DNA of 64,000 bases from Planomicrobium okeanokoites (GTDB lineage Bacteria; Bacillota; Bacilli; Bacillales_A; Planococcaceae). The translations under genes were made by a program, and so were the position numbers. The DNA is taken from assembly GCF_003428875.1 (NCBI RefSeq), contig NZ_QQRS01000006.1:1-64000 (forward strand), written 5' to 3'. The notes under the pieces are model-generated. The model saw only the letters and a list, made by a program, of their open reading frames with translations. It was not told where the DNA came from and did no database searches. Positions 8,222-16,663 of the stretch are shown here, piece after piece (position 1 is the stretch's first letter; each line of letters opens with the position of its first letter).

Positions 8222-10606
8222 TCAGTTGCGTAACGGTTTGCCTTTAACCAGCATATGCTGCATGCGCTGCTGCGATTTCGGCTGCGCCACTAAGCTCAGG
8301 AACGCCTGGCGTTCAAGGTCAAGCAAATATTGCTCATCCACTTTCGTGCCATAAGGAACTTTTCCTCCCGATAGGACAAACGCCAATTTCTGGGCGATTT
8401 TCAAATCGTATTCGCTGATATAGCCTGACAGGAACATTCCTTCCGCTCCAAGCAATAAAGTCGCGTATCCCGGTTCACCGGTTACAGGCACTTTTTCGCG
8501 TTTAGGTGCCTTGTAGCCATTTTCATACAAGGACAATGCCGCCTGTTTCGCATCATAGATCAGATGGTCGCTGTTGACGCTGATGCCATCCACAAAGTTC
8601 AGGAAGTTATTTTCACGCGCTTCTTCCGCAGAAGTCGAAACTTTTGCCATCGCGATTGATTCGAAAACTTTGCTTGCAACATTCTGCAAGTCGAAGTCGA
8701 TGCCATTCGGCATGCCTTTCAAATGTTTCATATAAAGTTCCTTGTTTCCGCCGCCGCCTGGGATTAGCCCGACTCCTGCTTCAACTAGGCCCATATATGT
8801 TTCCATTGATGCTTGGATATGTGCAGCAGGAAGAGCTACTTCAGCTCCGCCGCCAAGCGACATTCCAAATGGTGCCGCTACGACAGGTTTTGAACTGTAT
8901 TTGATTTTCATCATCGCGTTTTGGAATGTTTTGATTGTGAAATCCAGTTCAAAAATATTATCGTCTTGAGCTTCCATCAGGATCATGCCGAGGTTTGCAC
9001 CGACGCAGAAATTTTTGCCCTGGTTGCCGATGACAAGCCCTTTGTAATTCTTCTCGACTTCATCAATCGCAAAATTGATCATCTGCATGATATCAAGACC
9101 GATTGCATTTGATTGTGAATGAAACTCCAGAAGCGCAATGCCATCACCGAGGTCGATCAGGCTTGCACCTGAGTTCGATTTGATGACGCCGTGTTTTTTC
9201 TTATAACGTTTCAAGTCGATCACTTTTTCATTGACCGGAACAGCTTCATAATCGGAACCATTGAAGAAATGAAGATCGCCGTCAACTTCCTTGTAGAAAG
9301 TTTCGTTTCCGCTGTCCAGCAGGCTTTGTGCGAAAGCAGGAACGTCATGTCCTTCTTCTTTCATTTTTGCAACAGACTTCTCAACGCCGATTGCGTCCCA
9401 GATTTCGAATGGTCCCTGGTTCCAGCCGAAGCCCCACTTCATGGCATTGTCGATAGAGACGATGTCATCGGCGATTTCGCCATTCAATTCAGCCGAGTAA
9501 CGAAGAACCGGAGCCAGGATGTTCCATAATAATTCACCTGTGCGGTCATCCGCATAAACAAGCGTTTTCATCTTCGCAGAAAAACCTTTTTGTGCTTTAG
9601 CCATTTCCTGTGAAGGCGTTTTCAATTTGCCGGCAGGACGGTATTCCAAAGTTTCAGGATCCAGTTCAAGAATTTCCTTGTCTTTTTTAAGGAAGAAGCC
9701 TTGCCCGGATTTAGCGCCGATCCATCCGTTTTCAACCATTTTTTTCATGAATTCTGGAGCCTCAAATACTTTTTGCTCTTCGCCTTCAGTTTTATCGTAG
9801 ACATTTTTCGCCACGTGCATGAATGTATCGAGGCCAACTACGTCCAATGTGCGGAATGTCGCCGATTTCGGACGCCCGATTAACGGTCCGGTTACGGAAT
9901 CCACTTCGCCGATAGAATAGCCACGGTTCTGCATTTCACGGAGTGTAACCAATAAACCGTAAGTGCCAATGCGGTTTGCGATAAAGTTAGGGGTATCTTT
10001 TGCGATAACTACGCCTTTGCCAAGAACATCTTCGCCGAAAGCAGTCATGAAATCGACAACTTCAGGTGCAGTCGATGCCGCTGGAATCACTTCCAAAAGT
10101 TTCAGGTAGCGTGGCGGATTGAAGAAATGCGTCCCCAGGAAATGCTTGCTGAAATCTTCTGAACGCCCTTCAGCCATTGCATCGATTGAGATGCCTGAAG
10201 TGTTTGAAGAAACGATTGTGTCAGGTTTTCTTACAGCATCAATTTTTTCATACAAAGATTTTTTAACATCAAGATTCTCTACGATAACTTCAACGATCCA
10301 ATCAACGTCTGCAAGTTTTTCCAGATCGTCTTCCAGATTTCCGGGTGTGATAAGGTCTAAATTCTTTTTGGCTGTCAGAGGAGCCGGTTTCTGTTTCAAT
10401 AATTTCTGGATTGAAGTTGTTGCGATACGGTTGCGAACAGTATGATCTTCAAGCGTAAGGCCTTTCGCCTGTTCCGCTTCCGTCACTTCACGCGGAACTA
10501 TGTCTAGTAATAATACTGGAATTCCTATGTTTGCAAGATGCGCCGCAATCCCTGATCCCATGACTCCGGATCCGATTACCGCTGCTTTTCTTATTTGGTA
10601 TGCCAC
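8222..10606 (-). CDS. fadN: 3-hydroxyacyl-CoA dehydrogenase / enoyl-CoA hydratase FadN
   Basis: 794 aa bifunctional beta-oxidation enzyme. The N-terminal NAD-binding motif is GSGVMGSG at 12-19. The dehydrogenase signature is near 140-180 (SSNTSGISIDAMAEG, HFFNPPRYLKLLEV). A second dehydrogenase C-terminal domain follows, then a C-terminal crotonase domain with KNFCVGANL and GLVEAGVGLIPGGGG. Domain order (dehydrogenase first) is that of B. subtilis FadN, opposite to E. coli FadB. I chose the GTG at 10606 because GAGGAGGG lies 7 nt upstream and homologues start there. A longer reading frame to 10648 would run through the operator. Confidence 0.94.
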   Translation of the reverse strand: MAYQIRKAAVIGSGVMGSGIAAHLANIGIPVLLLDIVPREVTEAEQAKGLTLEDHTVRNRIATTSIQKLLKQKPAPLTAKKNLDLITPGNLEDDLEKLADVDWIVEVIVENLDVKKSLYEKIDAVRKPDTIVSSNTSGISIDAMAEGRSEDFSKHFLGTHFFNPPRYLKLLEVIPAASTAPEVVDFMTAFGEDVLGKGVVIAKDTPNFIANRIGTYGLLVTLREMQNRGYSIGEVDSVTGPLIGRPKSATFRTLDVVGLDTFMHVAKNVYDKTEGEEQKVFEAPEFMKKMVENGWIGAKSGQGFFLKKDKEILELDPETLEYRPAGKLKTPSQEMAKAQKGFSAKMKTLVYADDRTGELLWNILAPVLRYSAELNGEIADDIVSIDNAMKWGFGWNQGPFEIWDAIGVEKSVAKMKEEGHDVPAFAQSLLDSGNETFYKEVDGDLHFFNGSDYEAVPVNEKVIDLKRYKKKHGVIKSNSGASLIDLGDGIALLEFHSQSNAIGLDIMQMINFAIDEVEKNYKGLVIGNQGKNFCVGANLGMILMEAQDDNIFELDFTIKTFQNAMMKIKYSSKPVVAAPFGMSLGGGAEVALPAAHIQASMETYMGLVEAGVGLIPGGGGNKELYMKHLKGMPNGIDFDLQNVASKVFESIAMAKVSTSAEEARENNFLNFVDGISVNSDHLIYDAKQAALSLYENGYKAPKREKVPVTGEPGYATLLLGAEGMFLSGYISEYDLKIAQKLAFVLSGGKVPYGTKVDEQYLLDLERQAFLSLVAQPKSQQRMQHMLVKGKPLRN

Positions 10607-10629
10607 TAGCAAACCCTCCTCATATTTTT

Positions 10630-10647
10630 TGAATGAATCCTCATTCA
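10630..10647 (-). promoter_or_regulatory. FadR-type operator upstream of fadN
   Basis: TGAATGAATCCTCATTCA is an interrupted palindrome matching the published B. subtilis FadR box (TGAATGA-M-T-A-N-TCATTCA as I recall it) at all but one core position. It lies about 25 nt upstream of the fadN start. FadR (a TetR-family regulator) represses fad operons and is released by long-chain acyl-CoA. The regulator gene itself is not in the window. Confidence 0.8.
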
Positions 10648-10819
10648 TTTTTAAGCTAAAAAAAATAGAACGTTCTCTATATCCATTAGTGTAAGTTATT
10701 TTCCTTTTTTTCGCAATATTTAATCCTTAATTTTTTAACTGATAAGTTTCTTTTCTTTTCGAAAATGCTTATGAACGATACACTATAAAAGTTGAATTAA
10801 AGAACTAGCATTTAAAAAT

Positions 10820-11041
10820 CACTTCGGTGCTATGGACAAAGCTCCCACAATAAGCCGAGAAGAACACTCGTCTTATTGCTCCGCTCAGTCCTAAGCCGCA
10901 CCGGCGTAAAGAAAACTCTCTAAAGATATGGAGCAAAACAGCGAAGACGTCGTGGGTGCGAAGGGGAAAATCGTGTTCCTGCTCCGCTTCGCTGCTTTGT
11001 CCCGAAGACATATTCTCGAAGCTGTTTTGAGAAATATCGAT
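10820..11041 (+). repeat. Mosaic hairpin repeat, copy 2 (modules B then A)
   Basis: Module B (about 10820-10922) starts CACTTCGGTGCTATGGAC and carries the ATAAGCCGAG / CTCGTCTTAT hairpin. Module A (10923-11041) begins AAGATATGGAGCAAAACAGC and ends GAAGCTGTTTTGAGAAATATCG, with a divergent interior lacking the central hairpin of other copies. A perfect 11-bp inverted repeat, AGTTGAATTAA (10790-10800) / TTAATTCAACT (11055-11065), flanks the copy. It occupies most of the 493-bp gap between fadN and the thioredoxin gene; the remainder holds the FadR operator and AT-rich promoter-like sequence. Confidence 0.82.
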
Positions 11042-11099
11042 TAATAAAGGTTTATTAATTCAACTATTATATTATAGAAACAAAAGGAGGAATATTTTT

Positions 11100-11420
11100 A
11101 TGAAATCCATAACTACCAATGAAGAATTTCAACAAGCTATTACAGGCGATGAGCCCGTTATCGTCAAATTCCAGGCAGGATGGTGTCCGGACTGCACACG
11201 CATGGATATGTTCATCGATCCCATCGTAGCTGAGTACAATAACTATCAATGGTTCGATCTGAACCGTGATGAATTACCTGAAATCGCTGATAAATATGAA
11301 GTCATGGGAATTCCAAGCCTTCTTATTTTCAAAAATGGCGAGAAAACAGCCCATCTCCATAGTGCAAATGCCAAATCACCTGAAAATGTTACAGACTTTT
11401 TATCAAACCAACCGGAATAG
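11100..11420 (+). CDS. Thioredoxin-family protein (CPDC)
   Basis: 106 aa thioredoxin fold with active site Cys29-Pro-Asp-Cys32 (GWCPDCTRMD) and cis-Pro in MGIPSLLIF. It resembles the B. subtilis YdbP/YtpP-type thioredoxin-like proteins. The CPDC motif would give a different redox potential from thioredoxin's CGPC. ATG with GGAGG 8-9 nt upstream, and single-gene layout with a composite repeat directly upstream. The electron donor and target are unknown. Confidence 0.88.
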   Translation: MKSITTNEEFQQAITGDEPVIVKFQAGWCPDCTRMDMFIDPIVAEYNNYQWFDLNRDELPEIADKYEVMGIPSLLIFKNGEKTAHLHSANAKSPENVTDFLSNQPE

Positions 11421-11572
11421 GCACATGCCTATTCTTTTTTTTTGCGCAATTGACCGATGCAGTTATCATCTTCTATGAGTTTATTGCCAATGCCTAACTG
11501 TTTTTAATCTTCACGGGCATAAAGGTGCATATTATTGTATACTTGAATTACCAAATTCAGTGAGGTGGCACC

Positions 11573-12031
11573 ATGGATCCGCAGAAAGAAATAAGTGAGT
11601 TAAAAGATCTTGTGAAGTATTATGAAATGGTCATCCAGAATATGTCCGCTCCGATCATTCCATCAATCGTGCCTAAAACGATATTGATGCCGATCGCCGG
11701 CTTGATTTCAAGTGAACGATTCGAATTGATCCGCAGCAAAGCGCTGCAGCATGCAGGCGAACACCGCGAAACGGAATGTGTCATTTTTGACTTTACCGGC
11801 GTGCAATCTGAGGATATCCAGACCTTCGACTACAACGAACTGGCGAATGAATTGACGGCTTTGAACAGCGGATTGAAACTGATGGGGCTTCGTCCCATCT
11901 ATGTGGGGTTCAATCCCCGTTTTGTCCGTGAAATAGTCCATGCCGGCATTCAAGTGGATCTGGAAGTTTACCAGACATTCCGTGCAGCTTTAAAAGAATT
12001 GCTGGATGAAAAGAAAGAAAGCCTTTCTTAA
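11573..12031 (+). CDS. STAS-domain protein, RsbR/RsbS-like
   Basis: 152 aa. A short N-terminal helical stretch (1-35, probably coiled coil) is followed by a STAS domain (about 42-145) with the RsbR/RsbS-like core ECVIFDFTGV. The globin-like sensory domain of full-length RsbR is absent. STAS proteins of this type are stressosome or anti-anti-sigma components, but none of the usual partners (RsbT, RsbX, PP2C phosphatase) is nearby. Function is therefore inferred only from the domain. ATG with GAGGTGG upstream; the next gene starts 30 nt downstream. Confidence 0.8.
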   Translation: MDPQKEISELKDLVKYYEMVIQNMSAPIIPSIVPKTILMPIAGLISSERFELIRSKALQHAGEHRETECVIFDFTGVQSEDIQTFDYNELANELTALNSGLKLMGLRPIYVGFNPRFVREIVHAGIQVDLEVYQTFRAALKELLDEKKESLS

Positions 12032-12061
12032 TAATGAGTTAAGTTGAGTTTGGAGGCGAAC

Positions 12062-12580
12062 ATGTTGAAAATCCTTCTCCCGTTCAAAGGAATGTCCCAG
12101 TACGATGAAGCGATTGACAGCCCTATACGTGGCTCTGCCTGTGGTCCTGTCACTGCAGCCGCCATTTTCAATTATCACGAAAATGAACCTTTGGGCATCA
12201 ACGATGTTTACCGGCTGCTTGGCACTACACGAATCGGCCTTTTTACATGGCGGCTTGTGCGGAATTTCCACAAGATAGCCGGCAGCCAATACGCCATCCA
12301 AAAAACCCGCTCCATATCTGAGGTGAAACGCGAGCTGTTGAATGGCAGGCCATTGGCGATGAAATTTGACCGCTACTTCACGTTCCGCTGGTTTTCAAAA
12401 CCGATGTTCAATTATCATTGGGTCCCACTTATCGGCTTTGAAGATAAGGGCGATGATGTGATCCTCTATTTTCATGACAACGGAAAAAGAAACCGCCCGA
12501 GTAAAGTCCGGACGGTCTCTTATAATGAACAACGTTCTGTATTGAGATTTGTAAAAATCATTCCGAGAAAATCGGGATGA
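12062..12580 (+). CDS. Putative C39-like cysteine peptidase
   Basis: 172 aa. The papain-like C39 layout is visible: Cys27 in GSACGPVTAAA, His119 in NYHWVPLIGF and Asp139/Asn140 in YFHDN, in the expected order. No signal peptide or ABC domain is present, so it is not a bacteriocin-processing ABC exporter. It could be a cytoplasmic or non-classically exported peptidase of the peptidase_C39_2 type. ATG 12062 has GGAGG 6 nt upstream; an in-frame TTG at 12044 is less likely. The terminator hairpin overlaps its last codons. The substrate is unknown. Confidence 0.72.
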   Translation: MLKILLPFKGMSQYDEAIDSPIRGSACGPVTAAAIFNYHENEPLGINDVYRLLGTTRIGLFTWRLVRNFHKIAGSQYAIQKTRSISEVKRELLNGRPLAMKFDRYFTFRWFSKPMFNYHWVPLIGFEDKGDDVILYFHDNGKRNRPSKVRTVSYNEQRSVLRFVKIIPRKSG

Positions 12581-12587
12581 TTTTTTT
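12556..12587 (+). terminator. Terminator overlapping end of C39-like gene
   Basis: AATCATTCCGA / TCGGGATGATT stem followed by T7. The stem begins inside the coding region and the TGA stop (12578-12580) lies in its right arm. Confidence 0.85.
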
Positions 12588-12610
12588 ATTAGTTAGTAAT
12601 AATTTAGAAA

Positions 12611-12799
12611 CCGATATTTCACAAAACTGCTTCGCTTTCCAAAAACCGTGCTCCTGCATCGCTGCGCTAGCTTCGTCGCAAAGAGCCGGCCACACTACCT
12701 TCGGCCAACTCTTGGCTTGCGCTGAGCTCGAAACGGAGTTGGAAAGCCAACTCCGTTTCTACTCACCTGGGAGTCTTCGCTGTTTTGTTCCATATCTCT
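12611..12799 (-). repeat. Mosaic hairpin repeat, copy 3 (module A)
   Basis: Begins CCGATATTTCACAAAACTGC and ends GCTGTTTTGTTCCATATCTC. It contains CTCCTGCATCGCTGCGCTAG (shared with copies 1 and 5) and the perfect 12-bp hairpin AAACGGAGTTGG / CCAACTCCGTTT (12731-12758). It lies in the 307-bp gap between two convergent genes (the C39-like gene and ypcP). Apart from this copy and the upstream terminator, nothing else is recognisable in the gap. Confidence 0.85.
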
Positions 12800-12887
12800 A
12801 ATTGCCTTCTCTAAATAGCGTTGCATAATAGGATACAATAAACATTTTGCAGTAAAATGATTTAAACAAATTATATTTCCTTATTGC

Positions 12888-13763
12888 TTATAAACTCTTT
12901 TCCAGCTGCCTGGCCAAAAGATTCAATTGCTGATCTTCACAAATGCGGATATGTTCTTCGGTGTATTGCTGAACCATAATTTTATCAAGCGGAATATCAA
13001 GTTCAATGTCACATTTGATGACTGCAAGTTCCTTGGATAACATGAGCATTTCTTTATTTTCTTCTATCTTTTTCTTTTGCGCAGGCTTAAGTTCATCAAT
13101 TGCCGAAAGCACGCCGTCAGTTGAACCGTATTTTTGTATCAGCTGCAAAGCTGTCTTAGGTCCGATTCCTTTGACGCCCGGGTAACCATCACTCGCGTCC
13201 CCCATGAACGCTTTGACATCTGCAAACTGATTTGGTTCGATGCCATACTCTTCCCTGAACCTGACATCCGTGTAGACATCATATATATGAAAACCTTTCT
13301 TCATGAAAGCGATTTTCACTGAGGGTTTGAGCAATTGCAGCATATCCTTATCGCCAGTGATAATGGTGAAATCCACTTCGTCTTGCCATTGTTTCGTAAA
13401 GGAACCGATGAAATCATCCGCTTCGATGCCTTTTTCTCCGAAGTTCTGCCAACCCAATTGCTCTGAAATGTTTTTTGCCATATCGAATTGATGCAGCATG
13501 TCTTCCGGTGGTGCCGGACGATTGGCTTTATAGCCATCAAACATCTCTGTGCGGAAAGTGTAGGCACCCATGTCCCAGCATACTGCCATATGTGTCGGTT
13601 TCATCATCGTCTTAGCAGCAAGTACATGACGGGTAAAGCCCTGGACGCCATTTGTTGCAAGTCCATCTGTTGTTCTGAAATATTGACCGACTGCAGAAGT
13701 CGCGAAGAAAGAACGGAACAATAAAGCCATTCCATCTACCAATAATACGTGCGGTTTTTCCAT
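12888..13763 (-). CDS. ypcP: 5'-3' exonuclease, YpcP-like (Pol I-type)
   Basis: 291 aa stand-alone 5'-3' exonuclease/flap endonuclease domain, homologous to the N-terminal domain of DNA polymerase I. Metal-binding acidic motifs are VDGMALLFR, GIEADDFIG and ITGDKDMLQL. The helix-hairpin-helix DNA-binding motif is SDGYPGVKGIGPKTA. In Bacillus, YpcP removes RNA primers and works alongside RNase HIII and Pol I. Start ATG 13763 (MEKPHVLLVDG) has GGAGGA upstream. Confidence 0.93.
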   Translation of the reverse strand: MEKPHVLLVDGMALLFRSFFATSAVGQYFRTTDGLATNGVQGFTRHVLAAKTMMKPTHMAVCWDMGAYTFRTEMFDGYKANRPAPPEDMLHQFDMAKNISEQLGWQNFGEKGIEADDFIGSFTKQWQDEVDFTIITGDKDMLQLLKPSVKIAFMKKGFHIYDVYTDVRFREEYGIEPNQFADVKAFMGDASDGYPGVKGIGPKTALQLIQKYGSTDGVLSAIDELKPAQKKKIEENKEMLMLSKELAVIKCDIELDIPLDKIMVQQYTEEHIRICEDQQLNLLARQLEKSL

Positions 13764-13818
13764 AAAAATAATTCCTCCATTCAATTGATCCCATACCTTA
13801 TTATACGCTCTTAAACAG

Positions 13819-13848
13819 AAAAAAACCGCCTGATCGGCGGTTTTATCC
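13819..13848 (-). terminator. Terminator of the BCCT transporter gene
   Basis: AAAAACCGCC / CGGCGGTTTT stem with a 4-nt loop and a T-run on either strand, lying between the transporter stop and the ypcP start. Confidence 0.85.
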
Positions 13849-13853
13849 CGTTA

Positions 13854-13905
13854 TAACAGTCAGTATAGCTCCCCTTAGATAAAGAGGGAAATTTACTGAC
13901 TGTTA
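13854..13905. repeat. 12-bp inverted repeat in the transporter 3' region
   Basis: TAACAGTCAGTA (13854-13865) and TACTGACTGTTA (13894-13905) are perfect complements around a 28-nt loop, which itself contains CCCCTT / AAGAGGG. There is no T-tract, so this is not a classical terminator. It could be an RNA processing or stability element of the transporter 3' end, a small RNA, or an operator. The function is not known. Confidence 0.55.
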
Positions 13906-13962
13906 AAACCTGATTAGATGAACTGGCATTCAATGAGGGTTTCCCATTAAAACAGTTTCTCT

Positions 13963-15459
13963 TTATCGTTTACGTTTAATTGCTTTGTATTCCAGATTCA
14001 ATGCTTTGTAGAACGAGCCCATCATCAATAACATGATAAAGGAGAATGGGAATGCCGCAATGATCAAAGCTGTCTGAAGCGCATCCAGTCCGCCAGCTGA
14101 CAGAAGGATGACTGCAATCGACGACTGCGCGACTCCCCAAGTCAATTTGACGGCATTTGCCGGATGCAATGAACCGTTTGTTGTCTGCATCCCCAAAACA
14201 AATGTCGCGGAATCGGCAGATGTAATGAAGAAAGTCGTCACCAGCAAAATGGCGATGATCGACAGGATGACGCCAAGCGGTATTTCATTGAATACGCCGA
14301 ACAGAACTTCGGATGTCAGTAATCCGGTTAAATCAACACCGCTGTTTTGCACATCAATCGCTGTTGAACCGAATGCTGCAAACCAGATGAAGCTGATCAA
14401 TGTCGGTATCATTAATACACCGAACAAGAACTGGCGGATGGTGCGTCCTTTGGAAACACGTGCGATAAAGATTCCCACGAACGGTGCCCAAGAAATCCAC
14501 CATGCCCAATAGAAGATGGTCCAGCCGTCGATCCATGCCCGGTTCTCTCCATCGATAGGCGCTGCACGGAAACTCATTTTAACTAAATTCTGGAAATATG
14601 CACCCAAACTTTCGGTGAACATGTTCATGATAAGCAAAGTCGGCCCCAAAATGATGACCAGTACAAGCAGAGTGATTGCAAGCACCATATTCGTATTTGA
14701 AAGATACTTGATCCCTTTACTCAAACCGCTCCAAGCAGAAATCATGAACAAGATCGTCACCACTGCAATGATGATCAATTGGACCACAAAGTTATCGCCT
14801 GGAATTCCATCAATCAGGAAAGCGAGTCCTTCATTGATTTGGATTGTCCCGAATCCTAATGTCGTCGCAACACCGACCGCTGTAGCAAATACGGCAATGA
14901 CATCAACAAGTGTTCCAAGCGGACCGTTCATGCGATCACCGAACAACGGTTTCAAAGTTGCAGAAATCAGGCCAGGTTCACCTTTTCGGAATTGGAAATA
15001 AGCAAGCGGCAGAGCAACTACAGCATAAATTGCCCAAGCGTGTATCCCCCAGTGGAAGAATGTAAATCGCATCGATTCACGGAAGGCTTCATTGCTTCCA
15101 GGTTCGGCGGTAGCCGGATCGATTGCAAAGTGGGATAACGGTTCAGCCGCTCCCCAGAATACAAGCCCGATCCCCATACCCGCTGAAAAGAGCATGGCAA
15201 CCCATGTAGCAAATGAAAACTCGGGTTTATCGGTGTCTTTCCCCAATTTGATCTGCCCCATCGGACTGATCAGGAAGAACAGACAGAATAGAACCATGAC
15301 AGAAACGATCAATAAATAATACCAGCCGAATGAAGTTGTCAGGAATCCTTCAATGTTTCCTGTGACTTCCGCAAAATTTTCCGGCGCCATCGCTCCGTAT
15401 GCTACTGCAAGCAACACAAGCGCCAGTGCTATCCAAAAAACATTGGTAACTTTTTTCAT
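13963..15459 (-). CDS. BCCT-family glycine betaine/choline-type transporter
   Basis: 498 aa with about twelve transmembrane segments. The BCCT signature lies in the [22 protein letters not shown] region. It is a sodium- or proton-coupled importer of quaternary amines, and similarity is strongest to the OpuD/BetL glycine betaine group, so osmoprotection is the likely role. Length is normal, without the long C-terminal regulatory tail of BetP. Substrate choice cannot be fixed from sequence, so I leave the symbol blank. GGGGG precedes the ATG, and a pair of direct repeats lies upstream. Confidence 0.9.
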   Translation of the reverse strand: MKKVTNVFWIALALVLLAVAYGAMAPENFAEVTGNIEGFLTTSFGWYYLLIVSVMVLFCLFFLISPMGQIKLGKDTDKPEFSFATWVAMLFSAGMGIGLVFWGAAEPLSHFAIDPATAEPGSNEAFRESMRFTFFHWGIHAWAIYAVVALPLAYFQFRKGEPGLISATLKPLFGDRMNGPLGTLVDVIAVFATAVGVATTLGFGTIQINEGLAFLIDGIPGDNFVVQLIIIAVVTILFMISAWSGLSKGIKYLSNTNMVLAITLLVLVIILGPTLLIMNMFTESLGAYFQNLVKMSFRAAPIDGENRAWIDGWTIFYWAWWISWAPFVGIFIARVSKGRTIRQFLFGVLMIPTLISFIWFAAFGSTAIDVQNSGVDLTGLLTSEVLFGVFNEIPLGVILSIIAILLVTTFFITSADSATFVLGMQTTNGSLHPANAVKLTWGVAQSSIAVILLSAGGLDALQTALIIAAFPFSFIMLLMMGSFYKALNLEYKAIKRKR

Positions 15460-15619
15460 ACTAACGTCCCCCTTTTCAATTCTCTGTTTAGTCGATTGAT
15501 CATTTCACAGCCGTACCAATCGAAACAGAATCTCAGATTTATTCAACAATATTCAAGACTACGGAAAATAGAACTTGAAGTCAAGCGATGCAATCAAGCT
15601 CTAAAGAACTGTTGAATTA

Positions 15620-15722
15620 TGTATACATCTTTATGAGTCCACTGTATTAATTACCCTAAACATTTTCTATCAAAACCCATTGATTCCAGTCTTCTCAAAC
15701 AGACTGTATACACCTTTATGCG
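15620..15722. repeat. Two 18-bp direct repeats, candidate operators
   Basis: TGTATACATCTTTATGAG (15620-15637) and TGTATACACCTTTATGCG (15705-15722) agree at 16 of 18 positions and start 85 bp apart. Each contains GTATAC. They lie in the 284-bp region upstream of the BCCT transporter, which otherwise holds only AT-rich sequence. Position and spacing suggest binding sites for a regulator, for instance of the MarR-like OpcR/GbsR kind known for betaine importers. That link is inference. Confidence 0.45.
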
Positions 15723-15743
15723 TTTCAAAATTTTTTAATCTCT

Positions 15744-16520
15744 TCATAATTCCACTCTGATCATATAACGGGAATGGGTGATCGACAGCCCTTTTCGGCC
15801 AGCTTCTTTCTCAAAAATTCTTTTTATGTTTATGAGTCCTTCTTTTTCCACAGCAGAAATGAGATTCAACGACTGGCCAAAACAGCCATATCGGATTACA
15901 TCCATTGGCTCGTGAAGATATTCGATCGTTTCGATGATTTCAATTTCTGTTTTAGTGAATGAGCATTCTTGCAGAACCCCTTTTATCTTATCAAGGATTG
16001 GCGTTCCCTTTAATGGATTAAAAAATCCAGGAAATAAATCAGCCAGTTCTTTTCCTGAGAAGTCTCCAGGATGAAGTCCTCTAATACCCCCCTCGTTTTT
16101 CACAATACGTTTCAAATCCTTATACGCTGAAGTCGGTCCCTTGCGGATATATGCAATGTCAAATTCATTATCTGCAAAAGGCAGCCCTTCTTTGGTGTTT
16201 CCCAAAACAAATTTCAAATTGTGTTTTTCTTTCTCCAGCCCGCTCTCCAAAAATGAATCGATGGCATCAAAGCCCGTCACTTCTTCAGCAAATCGGCTGC
16301 ACATTATTGCAAATTCACCGTGCCCGCAGCCGACATCCAGCACTTTCTTGCCTTTCGTCAGCTTTAATACTTCATTATCAAAAACCGTTTCTCCGTCCGG
16401 ACCGTCAACCGAAGATTTCCATGGATACAAATAAGCCTTTTGGCTGTCCCCGAGCTGCTGGTACCATTGGAGGGAATGCGGCTCAAGCCATTCCGGATGC
16501 TTTCTGGGGTTGTAAAGCAA
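15744..16520 (-). CDS. SAM-dependent class I methyltransferase
   Basis: 258 aa. The AdoMet-binding motif I is VLDVGCGHGEF (60-70), followed by an acidic post-motif (VTGFDAIDSF) and GLPFADNEFDIAYIRKG as motif II/III. A short N-terminal extension, rich in Trp and Tyr, precedes the Rossmann core. The methyl acceptor is unknown. The start is TTG at 16520, chosen because AAGGAGG lies 7 nt upstream. It is monocistronic and divergent from the neighbouring hydrolase gene. Confidence 0.82.
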   Translation of the reverse strand: MLYNPRKHPEWLEPHSLQWYQQLGDSQKAYLYPWKSSVDGPDGETVFDNEVLKLTKGKKVLDVGCGHGEFAIMCSRFAEEVTGFDAIDSFLESGLEKEKHNLKFVLGNTKEGLPFADNEFDIAYIRKGPTSAYKDLKRIVKNEGGIRGLHPGDFSGKELADLFPGFFNPLKGTPILDKIKGVLQECSFTKTEIEIIETIEYLHEPMDVIRYGCFGQSLNLISAVEKEGLINIKRIFEKEAGRKGLSITHSRYMIRVEL

Positions 16521-16663
16521 ACTTGCACCTCCTTATATCTTTGAACGATTTTATCGATAATTCAACTATATACATTGCCTTGTCAAAATTCCATCTGATG
16601 CCGTTGTCTTCTTGTATAATGAAATGAGAGATATCCATAGACTCGCCAACCGGAGGCTTGAAC

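Noticed and set aside
10607..10648. Longer start for fadN (ATG at 10648)
   Set aside because: It would run through the FadR operator and has no ribosome binding site; GTG 10606 has GAGGAGGG at 7 nt.
10667..10676. Palindrome AGAACGTTCT as a LexA box
   Set aside because: It does not fit the Bacillus CGAACNNNNGTTCG pattern; it may be chance.
10805..11011. Short ORFs inside the repeats, with related peptides such as RRVFFSAYCG
   Set aside because: The similar peptides in several copies follow from DNA similarity; frames are not kept between copies and no ribosome binding sites are present.
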